From: Meira nashicola
Taxonomy: Eukaryota > Basidiomycota > Exobasidiomycetes > Exobasidiales > Brachybasidiaceae
Length of the DNA stretch: 64,000 bases
Assembly (NCBI GenBank): GCA_001600355.1
Contig: BCJU01000004.1
Location: forward strand, 1,488,001 to 1,552,000
Reading direction: 5' to 3'
Under the pieces are notes generated by a model. The model saw only the letters and a list, made by a program, of their open reading frames with translations. It made no database searches and was not told the origin of the DNA. This document shows positions 21,301 to 29,192 of this stretch, piece after piece. How positions within the stretch are numbered: position 1 is the first letter of the stretch; each line of letters starts with the position of its first letter. The position numbers and the translations under genes are program-made.

Positions 21301-22550
21301 TTTTGAAGGATAAGAAAGTCAAAAGAGCACATGAGAATGCTGCTCAACGTGCATGTGAAGCAGCAGCAGCAATCAGAACTGTTGCTTCACTCACACGTGA
21401 AAAGCATACTGTCGATTTATACAAAGAAGAATTAAAAGAACCCGGCAGAATAACACATCGAACTGCATTTTATGGAAACATTTTATATTCAATCAGTCAA
21501 GCATTAGCTCTTCCAACGATCGCTTTAGGCTTTTGGTATGGTAGTAGATTATTGATCAATGGAGAAATTAGTAGCGGACATTTCTTTACCGTTTTAACTG
21601 CAACAGTTTTTGCCAGTATTCAAGCCGGAAATGCATTCAGTTTCGTACCTGATGTGAGTCAAGCTCATGGTGCAGCTGAAGAATCTTTTAGATTGATCGA
21701 TAGCGTACCAGAGATTGATTCAGAAAGTGAAAAGGGTATAATTCTGGAAGAATGTGAAGGTAATGTTACTTTTGAAGATGTCCATTTTCGTTATCCAACA
21801 AGACCTGCAGTTCCAGTTTTACGCGGAATTGATTTAGAAGTAAAAGCAGGAACGTATTGTGCTTTAGTAGGAGGATCAGGATGCGGTAAATCAACTACAA
21901 TTCAATTGATCGAAAGATTTTATGATCCACAAGCAGGTAGAGTTTTAATTGATGGACATGATATTAGAACGATTAACGTTCGTTCTTTACGCAGATATAT
22001 GGCACTTGTTTCTCAAGAACCAACTTTGTACGAAGGAACGATCGGATGGAATATCGCTTTAGGTGCAGCCGGTTGGGGAATAGGTGATGTAGAAGATAAT
22101 ACGTATGAAGGAGATGCAATCGAAAAAGTGACTGAACAACAAATGCGTAAAGCTGCAAGACAAGCAAATATTTTACGATTCATTGATAGTTTACCTGACG
22201 GATTTGATACGTTGGTTGGAAGTCGTGGAACTGCATTAAGTGGCGGACAAAAACAAAGGATAGCGATAGCAAGAGCATTGATAAGAGAACCAAAGATTTT
22301 ATTATTGGATGAAGCAACTTCTGCTTTAGATAGTGAAAGTGAACAAGTTGTTCAAGAAGCATTGGATAAAGCAAGTAGAGGTAGAACGACGATTGCTATT
22401 GCTCATAGATTATCAACAATCAGTAGAGCAGATCGAATCTTTTGTTTGAAAGATGGTAAAGTTAATGAACAAGGTGATCATTCTACTTTAATGGAACAAA
22501 ATGGCGTTTATGCTCATTTAGTCAGTTTACAAGAACTTCAAGCCGATTAG
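18393..22550 (+). CDS. Full-size ABCB (MDR/Ste6-type) ABC transporter
   Basis: 1385 residues arranged TMD-NBD-TMD-NBD. Each half has about six membrane spans (about 110-410 and 760-1080). NBD1 has Walker A GASGSGKST with K488, signature LSGGQKQR and Walker B with D619-E620. NBD2 has GGSGCGKST with K1166 and again LSGGQKQR and LLLDEATSALD. Both ATP sites are canonical, so the transporter should be an active ATP-driven exporter. The subfamily covers multidrug pumps and the fungal mating-pheromone exporter Ste6; the sequence alone does not separate these. An acidic N-terminal tail of about 95 residues and a charged linker (about 700-760, rich in Lys and Glu) are cytosolic. The ATG at 18393 is used; an in-frame extension upstream lacks an ATG. 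Two effector-like genes end just downstream on the other strand. Confidence 0.93.
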   Translation: MSDLRNQDELHLHEQSSNTPSDSQKSEIANEETTKTLPSYKPNDEKSIVTSINNTVVTGVEKNEDQDGNNSVAVDMSDGEGSIDDEEMILAKARFFDLFRFATKWDIFWNLCGVVAAGAAGAAQPIMTIIFGNLTTTFLTYTNTLSDPNATPESLAAARATLQHYISQDALYLVYTGIAMFGATYIYMATWIYTGEEITRRTRETYLASILRQEIAYFDTIGAGEVTSRIQNDIHLIQEGISDKFPMSVMFVATFIAGFVVAYARSWQLSLAMSSVLPCIIGAGALMNVFVTKYQQIELQYIAQAASVAEEALSTVRTAKAFAIEQRLVDLYDESNVETTKQGKRKAIVQGVGFGIFFFVIYASYGLAFYFGSKLLASGHLDSGTVMNVIFSIFIGAFSLAMLAPNLTALSYATSAAAKIYETIDRQSQIDSSSSAGLKPESCIGEIELQNVFFRYPARREVPVMEDFSLQIPAGKSTALVGASGSGKSTIVALLERFYDPDEGRVLLDGVDTKELNLIWLRTQMGYVAQEPVLFSTTIRKNIEYGLINTAYEHLSPEEKDKMVKNAAEQSNAHGFITQLPNGYDTLVGERGFLLSGGQKQRVAIARAIVKKPKILLLDEATSALDTQSEGIVQEALDRAAKGRTTIVIAHRLSTIRKSDNIVVMGKGVILDEGTHDSLLAKLEGPYFGLVNAQKIRAGDSTNNTYDREEDIRKAKEKEEREAEKLRLEAKAEMPEGLMRRITSRSVLSGMKEQKPKKKKERRRSLFYLLYRLALINKDYIWTLYVPGIIGSIASGAVYPCFSILFGKSLQDYSLCSAHEGGFNGSRMQCPEPNRSIMRHNSDQNALWFFVISILAVIAIAIQNGFMILASSILMERLRRMTLKAMLRADVSFFDEEENSSGTLTSALAENSQRINGLVGVTLGTIIQSVSTLIIGWVIALAYGWKLALPMIATSPLTLSAGFIRLQIVVLKDKKVKRAHENAAQRACEAAAAIRTVASLTREKHTVDLYKEELKEPGRITHRTAFYGNILYSISQALALPTIALGFWYGSRLLINGEISSGHFFTVLTATVFASIQAGNAFSFVPDVSQAHGAAEESFRLIDSVPEIDSESEKGIILEECEGNVTFEDVHFRYPTRPAVPVLRGIDLEVKAGTYCALVGGSGCGKSTTIQLIERFYDPQAGRVLIDGHDIRTINVRSLRRYMALVSQEPTLYEGTIGWNIALGAAGWGIGDVEDNTYEGDAIEKVTEQQMRKAARQANILRFIDSLPDGFDTLVGSRGTALSGGQKQRIAIARALIREPKILLLDEATSALDSESEQVVQEALDKASRGRTTIAIAHRLSTISRADRIFCLKDGKVNEQGDHSTLMEQNGVYAHLVSLQELQAD

Positions 22551-22591
22551 TCAAATGTTGCTTGCTATAATAATGGAATTCATGTATATAT

Positions 22592-22605
22592 ATCATCATC
22601 ATCAT
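22592..22605. repeat. Short (ATC)n run
   Basis: A few ATC units in the gap between the converging ABC transporter and the first DLNxxP gene. Of no evident function. Confidence 0.6.
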
Positions 22606-22624
22606 GCTTTTTTTTATTTAAATA

Positions 22625-23272
22625 TTATTTTTCATCAGCTTTGCTTCGGTTTTCCATTTGCTTTTGTTTGGTTTTATAGTAAGATCGAACACGATTTGCT
22701 CGAATTTTGATCCTGTTTTGATCACGATATACCTTTTCACGTTGTCTAACACGTTCTAAGTTCGCCTTTCGCCATTTTTTAGAACGTTCGTTATTATATT
22801 CTTGATTGTTTTGACGCCATTGAGAATTATAATCTTTTATTTCTTCTTTATGATTTTCCGTATATTTTCTTTTCCTCTTTTTCATATTTTCAAAATAAGC
22901 TTTATCAGATTCAGTTAAATTATTATTTAACTGTCGTTCTCGAATTCGTTTTCTGTACCTTCTAGATGATTCTCTATATAATTCTTTTTGTCTTTCACTC
23001 TTTCCTGTTTTATCCGTTCTTGGCTTTCGAGTCCATCGCTTTGGCTCTTTGGTTGAGATGTCAATTGTATTTTGAGGATCTTCTACCACACTTGGATGAT
23101 TATCACTATGTTGGCTAGCATCATTTTGTGGTTCTGGTGAGGGCGTCCTGTTTAAATCAATGTCAAAACCTCTCGGCGTTTGAGCATGACAATTCATGAC
23201 AAAACACAACAGATACGAAAATAAAAGAAATATCACGATTGTCAATTCCGTTTTATCTTGATACATTTTCAT
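22625..23272 (-). CDS. Secreted basic protein with DLNxxP (EAR-type) motif, paralog 1
   Basis: 215 residues. Residues about 10-26 form a strong hydrophobic signal-peptide core, with likely cleavage after CHA (A30). Directly after it lies FDIDLNRTP; D39 to P44 match DLNxxP, the plant EAR repression motif that binds TOPLESS-type corepressors. A low-complexity acidic/polar linker follows (about 45-75), then a highly basic helical domain (about 78-215) with a KKRKRK run at 131-136 that resembles a nuclear localisation signal. The domain shares NHKEE[IL]K, KKWR and KIRA with the adjacent gene, which identifies them as tandem paralogs. No enzyme or known DNA-binding domain is recognised. An effector role in a plant host is inferred from this architecture; it is not demonstrated. 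Codon use looks AT-rich compared with the housekeeping neighbours. Single exon. Confidence 0.75.
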   Translation of the reverse strand: MKMYQDKTELTIVIFLLFSYLLCFVMNCHAQTPRGFDIDLNRTPSPEPQNDASQHSDNHPSVVEDPQNTIDISTKEPKRWTRKPRTDKTGKSERQKELYRESSRRYRKRIRERQLNNNLTESDKAYFENMKKRKRKYTENHKEEIKDYNSQWRQNNQEYNNERSKKWRKANLERVRQREKVYRDQNRIKIRANRVRSYYKTKQKQMENRSKADEK

Positions 23273-23416
23273 TATCGTACAAGAGTGAAATGGTTGTAGT
23301 GAATTACGATTTCTATAAGCTTATCATAATACTTAATCAAGTTCATGCACTGCATTGCATTCCATCAAAGTTCTTTGCGTTTCAACAATTTAATACACAA
23401 ATGCTGTGAATATTCA

Positions 23417-24046
23417 TCAAGTACTTTCCTGACTAGAACAATTTTGTTCCTTCAGATTTTGCTCCCTCTCTCTCTTAAGTCTATCAAGTCTATATTTCAA
23501 ATTTCTAGCTCGAATTTTATCCGGATTCTTAGATCGGTATCGTTTTTCGTATTCTTTTACTTTTTCCGGATGTTCCATTCTCCATTTTTTGATTGCTGCT
23601 GTACGTTTTTTGAAATTATTGTTATAATAATTCGAATAATATATTTTTAATTCTTCTTTATGATTATTTTTATATTTTTCTTTTCTTAATTTTGATTTTT
23701 CTAATGATATTAAATCTTTCTTTGTTAATTTACCACTTTCTTTCCTCTCACGAAATTCTTTTCGCCATTGTCTGGCTTTTTCACGCGCATATGCTTTTTG
23801 ACTTTCGTCATTTGGTTTTCTTCCTCCTTTTTCTACTTTCCCAATCACATTTTGACCCATCCTTTCTTCTCTATTTCTGTTCTCGTTCGTCTGTTGTTGT
23901 TCTCCATCCATTTCACTATCTTCTTCCCGAGGTGGTGACTTGTTCAAGTCAAATTGTTTCGGCTCTTTAGTTTGGCCAAGGACTTCATCTATTCTAAAGA
24001 GAATGCAAAGGTATAGCAAAATCAGTACAAGAATATGTTTATGCAT
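23417..24046 (-). CDS. Secreted basic protein with DLNxxP (EAR-type) motif, paralog 2
   Basis: 209 residues. The signal peptide is clear (hydrophobic residues 4-17, cleavage probably after VLG at 24). The mature N-terminus then carries QFDLNKSPP, where D33-P38 again fits DLNxxP, at almost the same distance from the cleavage site as in the neighbouring paralog. An acidic/Gln-rich linker runs to about residue 70. The basic domain (about 76-209) aligns with paralog 1: LT[KE]xD, then NHKEELK at 128-134, KKWRMEHPEKVKEYEKRYR and NPDKIRARNLKYR. The last part resembles short Asn-Pro-Asp/Glu-Lys-[IV]-Arg repeat units seen in some HNH-associated or DNA-binding proteins, but no nuclease motif is present. 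It lies 144 bp upstream of paralog 1 on the same strand. Single exon, ATG at 24046. Confidence 0.75.
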   Translation of the reverse strand: MHKHILVLILLYLCILFRIDEVLGQTKEPKQFDLNKSPPREEDSEMDGEQQQTNENRNREERMGQNVIGKVEKGGRKPNDESQKAYAREKARQWRKEFRERKESGKLTKKDLISLEKSKLRKEKYKNNHKEELKIYYSNYYNNNFKKRTAAIKKWRMEHPEKVKEYEKRYRSKNPDKIRARNLKYRLDRLKREREQNLKEQNCSSQEST

Positions 24047-24214
24047 AATTTGATCATGATAGTAGATTGCAGAAAAGAATTTTTCAAACCTTTTTATTAT
24101 CTGCTCGTAAAGTTAACTATTCAGCCCCTTTCAGTCAAAACGATAACTTATATTACTCTACTAGCATACGCAATGATAAGAATAATAAATGAGGCTATGC
24201 TACAAAGAAAGTGT

Positions 24215-27061
24215 TCACCATCGTGTCGTGCCAATATGCTGCAAAAGACCGCGTAAATCAGCAGGTTGAGGCTGACCAGTTTCACTCGTACTTCCATTAC
24301 CTGCCATCGAACCATTATTACGAACATGTTCTGGTCTTGCATCTTCGTACATTGACATTCCATTCGAAGCCAAAGGATCAGGTTCTTGATTTTCATGAAA
24401 ACCTTCTTGATCATTCAAATCAGGAAGATCTTCATTAACTGCTTGTAATCTACGATTTCCCCCACCTCCACCACCACTTATGCCAGATCGATGTGCATGA
24501 TGTGCCAAAGCAGAGATAGATGCATTGGTTGGCACACTACGTTGTTGACCGGAAGGTCTGATTGCACTTTGTTGCAATGCGACCGCATTACTAGGCTTAC
24601 TAGCCAACAATATACTCCGATCAAATGCTTCATTGTACAATTGACTCTTTTGAGCCAAAGTAGAATTTGCTGGTGTGAATGCCACGCCCCCACTTGCATT
24701 TGTTGTTGTACCCAATCCGCTTAATTTACCAATAGGAACGGGAGCAGGTGGAGGAGAAGTAGCAAAATGTCTACCGTTTTGTGCTTGAGGTGTTGGTGAA
24801 GTACTCATCTCAGCCGCAATACGAGATAAGAACATTGAAGCAGAAGGATCTGATGGATGCCAATTCGGATTTGCTGCACGGAAGCCAAGTAAAGATTGTT
24901 CCATTTTCATTTGATTCGATGCAAGACGATCATGATGAGAAGGTAATTTGCCAGTGCCTTTCCCATTTTTCGTATTACCTTGTAGTTTGAAATCGAAAAC
25001 TGCAAATGAACAAACATAACCCAAGCCATCCACATGAACGGTAAATTCGCGGAAAAAGTCAATAATTCCAGGAGCACTACGGGGTAAAGACTTCCAGAGA
25101 ATAAATGGCGTAAATATGACCGAAAGTACTTCACTGATAAAGATTGAAATCTTTAATCTGTACATCGTCCCAAATTCTGAATGTACTTCAGCAGAATGAA
25201 ATCGTCCTTTCCAATGTTCAGGTAAGTGATGTGTATATTCAATCACAGCACGTAATAAAACTTCAGGCTCAAATACTTGTTGCTCATCAGGCACCATTGC
25301 TCTTGATACCGCCAAAATTGCACCAAAGATTCCGATGTAAAACAACACATTTCTCTGATAAGTGATATCAAAATGCACAAAAAGATCTGGGTCCAATACG
25401 GAAGCCAAAAGAAGCACAGCTGTAAACGATCCTGCAACGAAAGAAACAAATCTAGCAATGATTGCTATCCTTTCTTTGGGGAATTGATCGATGTATCTTT
25501 GTGCGTAAGGGTATGAATTATGACATCTACGTCGAAAGATGTGTGGTAATTCATTGAATTCTCTAAACTTCCATCGTGCAAATTGCGTGTATTGTCGAGC
25601 GCCAAGGGAAGAAGGATTCTTGTGATATTCCTCAAAATATCGAAAGAAAGAATAGAAAAGCAAATAGATGACAATGAATGGCGCAAACACTGCATTGACG
25701 ATTGCCATAAAGATGAATCGTCTTTTTAGCCCCTCGATCAGATCTTTTCTATGCCTTTCTGTGACAAATTGTTTTCGTACTTGGCCCCTATGATCAAACA
25801 AAAAACCTAATAAGCAAAATGTGAGATTCCATTCTAGCGTCCTTGTGAGCTCCGGTGTTCTCTTTTGCAATCCAAAGATGGGTATACTGAGATCCAAGAC
25901 GTCTTTGTTGAATAAAGCAACTAGGTAATTCTCTTGTCTCATGATTCGATTTGCAACATCATGTGCATCTAGCTTTCCGCTATTGTCCGGCCTTATGTTT
26001 TGAGATGAAGATAGAGAAAGAGTTGGATGTGTTTCTCTCAAATGAGCAATTCTTGATACCACATCATGCCACGAGATAGATTGGACATCGGCATCGGGCA
26101 CGTTAAGTAGATGTGTATAAAAGTCACGCATAGCAATCAATTTGGATATTCCAAGCCCGAATCTAATCACTTGCCAAGCATATAAACCGACAAACAATGC
26201 AAAAGCTAGCACTGTAATTCCGGAGAATCTACTGATGCACTGATGCACAACCACATCTGACAATTGACCATCATGTTTGATTTTGGAATAGTCCACGCAC
26301 CCGACAAGAAATGTTGAAAATCCGATAACGAAAGCGATTGTTAGCAAATTCAAGAGTTTTGTCAAGAGAATGCAAATCAAACCTTTACCGACGTAATAGC
26401 CGTACACTTCTTGCAAGAATTCGTCCATATTTTCCAATGTACCCCAATTCCATAAAGCTCTCTCCTTCGCATTCAATCTGCGAACTGGATGACCAGATGA
26501 TCCATTCGAAGAATTCTCCGCACTATCTTGAGCTCGTATTCTATCTGCACCTTTCTGTATCTTTCGCTTTATTCGAGACAACATTCCTTTATCCCTTTCG
26601 TGCCGCCTACGGGATGTAGAGGAAGATGGCGTTGATGCACGCGGGGAATTCATCAGTCCAGCTTCTTCATCCATTGGCTCTTCTATACCATCAGATTCAT
26701 CATCATCATCAGCAACTACATTTGCATTCCCTTGAGGCGTTCTTATCCTAGATAGTCGAACGCTATCGGAAATTGTATTTGTACCGGATTGTCTTGCATT
26801 TGGTGATTTTGAAGGTGTTGCATTTGTCAATCTTTGATTTGAGATAGCAGATTTTCTTATCTCTTGATCATGCGTATCTAAAACTATACTTGCAGGAGGA
26901 CCATCATCTTCATCAAGATCATCTCTATCCTCTATATGCATACTTTCATCTTCGGATTCGTTTCTTTGCTCCACTCTCTTTCCATCTGTTGATCGGCTAC
27001 TGCTTGCTTTTGGTTGATTTATTTCATCTTCGTGATCTGAATCAGGTGCGAATGGATCCAT
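24215..27061 (-). CDS. ATG9: Autophagy protein ATG9 (lipid scramblase)
   Basis: 948 residues from the ATG at 27061; a TTG lies three codons upstream in frame. The conserved core begins near residue 200 with KERALWNWGTLENMDEFLQEVYGYY, the typical fungal Atg9 entry, and continues with YVGKGLICILLTKLLNLL and the FRRRCHNSYPYAQRYIDQF segment. There are about four transmembrane helices plus re-entrant segments (about 225-245, 290-310, 435-460, 530-550). Atg9 vesicles seed the phagophore, and the trimeric protein scrambles phospholipids supplied by Atg2. Both tails are long and disordered: the N-terminal ~190 residues are acidic/Ser-rich, and the C-terminal ~250 carry Asn/Gln/Gly-rich stretches including a Gly run. 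Intronless. Its 3' end is about 170 bp from the start of DLNxxP paralog 2. Confidence 0.93.
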   Translation of the reverse strand: MDPFAPDSDHEDEINQPKASSSRSTDGKRVEQRNESEDESMHIEDRDDLDEDDGPPASIVLDTHDQEIRKSAISNQRLTNATPSKSPNARQSGTNTISDSVRLSRIRTPQGNANVVADDDDESDGIEEPMDEEAGLMNSPRASTPSSSTSRRRHERDKGMLSRIKRKIQKGADRIRAQDSAENSSNGSSGHPVRRLNAKERALWNWGTLENMDEFLQEVYGYYVGKGLICILLTKLLNLLTIAFVIGFSTFLVGCVDYSKIKHDGQLSDVVVHQCISRFSGITVLAFALFVGLYAWQVIRFGLGISKLIAMRDFYTHLLNVPDADVQSISWHDVVSRIAHLRETHPTLSLSSSQNIRPDNSGKLDAHDVANRIMRQENYLVALFNKDVLDLSIPIFGLQKRTPELTRTLEWNLTFCLLGFLFDHRGQVRKQFVTERHRKDLIEGLKRRFIFMAIVNAVFAPFIVIYLLFYSFFRYFEEYHKNPSSLGARQYTQFARWKFREFNELPHIFRRRCHNSYPYAQRYIDQFPKERIAIIARFVSFVAGSFTAVLLLASVLDPDLFVHFDITYQRNVLFYIGIFGAILAVSRAMVPDEQQVFEPEVLLRAVIEYTHHLPEHWKGRFHSAEVHSEFGTMYRLKISIFISEVLSVIFTPFILWKSLPRSAPGIIDFFREFTVHVDGLGYVCSFAVFDFKLQGNTKNGKGTGKLPSHHDRLASNQMKMEQSLLGFRAANPNWHPSDPSASMFLSRIAAEMSTSPTPQAQNGRHFATSPPPAPVPIGKLSGLGTTTNASGGVAFTPANSTLAQKSQLYNEAFDRSILLASKPSNAVALQQSAIRPSGQQRSVPTNASISALAHHAHRSGISGGGGGGNRRLQAVNEDLPDLNDQEGFHENQEPDPLASNGMSMYEDARPEHVRNNGSMAGNGSTSETGQPQPADLRGLLQHIGTTRW

Positions 27062-27601
27062 ATTTTCCAATTCCTCGATAAGTCATATGACCGTAGATGG
27101 TTGTAAATCAAACACTGAAATCAGCATGAGCGTTTTGTTATTTACCCTGAGGGTCCGTGCAAGCATGCATTAACAGTTGTCTATTTCATGCGGAGATAAT
27201 CCAAACTTATGTACGTCCAGAAGCGCTGCGCCTGCGCGTGTTTGCAGAATGCATACGCCATAGTATACATGTCTGTCAAGATAGTCCCTCTCGTAAACAA
27301 ATAGATGCAATGATATCTGAAAGAATAGGTTTGTAAATCACAAAATGATAAAACTGTATTGGATGAAAGGAAAGAATTATGCTATAGTCTAGATTGGTTC
27401 TTTTATTGAGTCTGAGCGGAAAAGTACAAAGCGGTCCGATTAACGCGAAGCGGCTGATTTAGAAGAAAAATTGTATGAATGTATGCATTATACAATATTT
27501 TACGAATATAAAAATGTCGGACATTCATTAATAATGTGTGTTGCAAAAAACGTGTAACAGTCCACCTCTTATTTCCATCATACCAATAACAAATTTCAAA
27601 A
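27062..27601. other. Divergent promoter region, ATG9/LEA-2-like gene
   Basis: 540 bp between two divergent starts. Short GC-rich patch near 27220-27245, otherwise AT-rich. No gene or RNA recognised. Confidence 0.45.
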
Positions 27602-29078
27602 ATGAGTTCATACAAACGTCAATCGGAAAATGCATTTTCATCTGCTGATATCTATGCTTCAGCACCAACAAGTCCAGTTGAAGTAGAGGTAGAATTAAAT
27701 GATCAAAGAAAAGATTACAACTTTCCTTCTAGTGCAAGTGCAATGTATCAATCTCCTTTTGAGAGTTACAAAGATATTTCAGCTCAAAGTAGACACTCTC
27801 AAGAAAATTTTGGTGAAGCTCAAAAAATGTCTTCAATGAATTTTCACAGTGCGGCAGATTTGCATCATCAACTGACAAATGATGCTGCAAGTATGTACAA
27901 AAACAGTTATCCAAACATGCATGATGCATCATCAAGGTATAATTCAAATACTGCAGAATCACCTTTTAGATCGCCATATGAAGAATACGCTCCAACACCC
28001 AAAAGCTCAAAAGCACCAAAGATGAATAACGCACGCAAATCTTTATTAGGACCAGATGCATTTGGATTTGATGCGCAAAATGGCGATCCAAGGGTGATTA
28101 TGGGAGAAAAAGGAAATGATCGTAACTTACCACATCAACCTACATTTGCATCTACAAACAAAAGAAAAACACAAGCTGAAGAAGATGGAGCACACATTGA
28201 ATTAATCACTGTTCCAGGCTTAGGAGCGGAATATACAGAAGAAGAAATGCAAGGAATGCGAAAATCAGCAAGAAAAGCAAATCGAACACAAAGGATGAAA
28301 AATTGTTGCATTTCAATTTTCAAATCAAACAATAATACTTTATTACGAGATGAAGATGGTCAAAAAACATTAATCGGTCGTATTCAACCTCGAGTGGCCG
28401 TTTTTGTTGCTTTTGGTTTTTGTATATGTTTGGGAGTTTTGTTGTACTTTGTTATTCCTCGTGTTCCGATGTTTGCCGTTCAAAGCAGAAGTCCTCTTAC
28501 TGCTATTCCAGATGGATCAAGTATGATCACTCATCATTCTCCAACCAATTTCAGCATGGATATGAAAGTTAACCTTCGAGCGGATAACACTGCTAATTGG
28601 CTAGCAACAAAGATTAGCAAAATGGAAATGGACGTTACAGATTTGAGCACATTCAAGAAAGTAGGTCAAGGAATCGAAACAGATCTTTCATTTCCTGCAC
28701 GTCAGAAAACTGTCTTTCCCTTCTCGGCTCACTTTGCTTATGCCAGTATTAATGTTACGGGCGATCAAACATGGTCACATTGGATCAATGCTTGTGGACC
28801 AAAATGTAAGTATTAACAGAAATATTGTCAGTGCTCATTCTTACCACTTTTACCCTTCTCTCTACAGATGACAATACTCCAAGACAATCGCTTAATTTGC
28901 AATTCACACTACGAATGCATATCGCTGGTTTGATTGGAGAGAAAGGTACTTCTGTTCAATTGTCCGGCGTGGAATGCCCTTTCACCTTACAGCCAGAGTG
29001 AGTATAGCTTAAGAATGCACAATCTTTTTGTTGAATGTCTGCTAATCCATTCCACCTCTAACTTTCAGTCAAACATGA
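27602..29078 (+). CDS. Single-span membrane protein with LEA-2/WHy-like outer domain (spliced)
   Basis: My model has exons 27602-28805, 28868-28997 and 29069-29078, giving about 447 residues. Intron 1 has a GTAAGT donor and TCTACAG acceptor and restores an open frame; the second intron (GTGAGT to TTTCAG) is less sure, and reading through it would stop at 29001 with nearly the same protein. The first ~255 residues are disordered, Ser/Asn/Gln-rich and cytosolic. One transmembrane helix (about 261-283, VAVFVAFGFCICLGVLLYFVIP region) follows. The outer part (about 300-445) has the alternating beta pattern of LEA-2/WHy domains, beginning TNFSMDMKVNLRADN. The role is unknown; similar fungal proteins sit in vacuolar or plasma membranes. 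It ends near the converging multi-span gene. Confidence 0.7.
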
Positions 29079-29192
29079 TTCTGTCGAATATTCAAATTGG
29101 TACAAAAAAGCTGACTGTTGCAACTATCAGGGTGTATAAGGAATAATACAATACTATACAAGAATATATGAAAATGTGAATTATGCAATACG

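Noticed and set aside
22625..24046. HNH or homing-endonuclease identity for the DLNxxP pair
   Set aside because: The Asn-Pro-Asp-Lys-Ile-Arg unit recalls sequence near some HNH proteins, but no catalytic His-Asn-His or zinc-binding cysteines are present, and both carry signal peptides.
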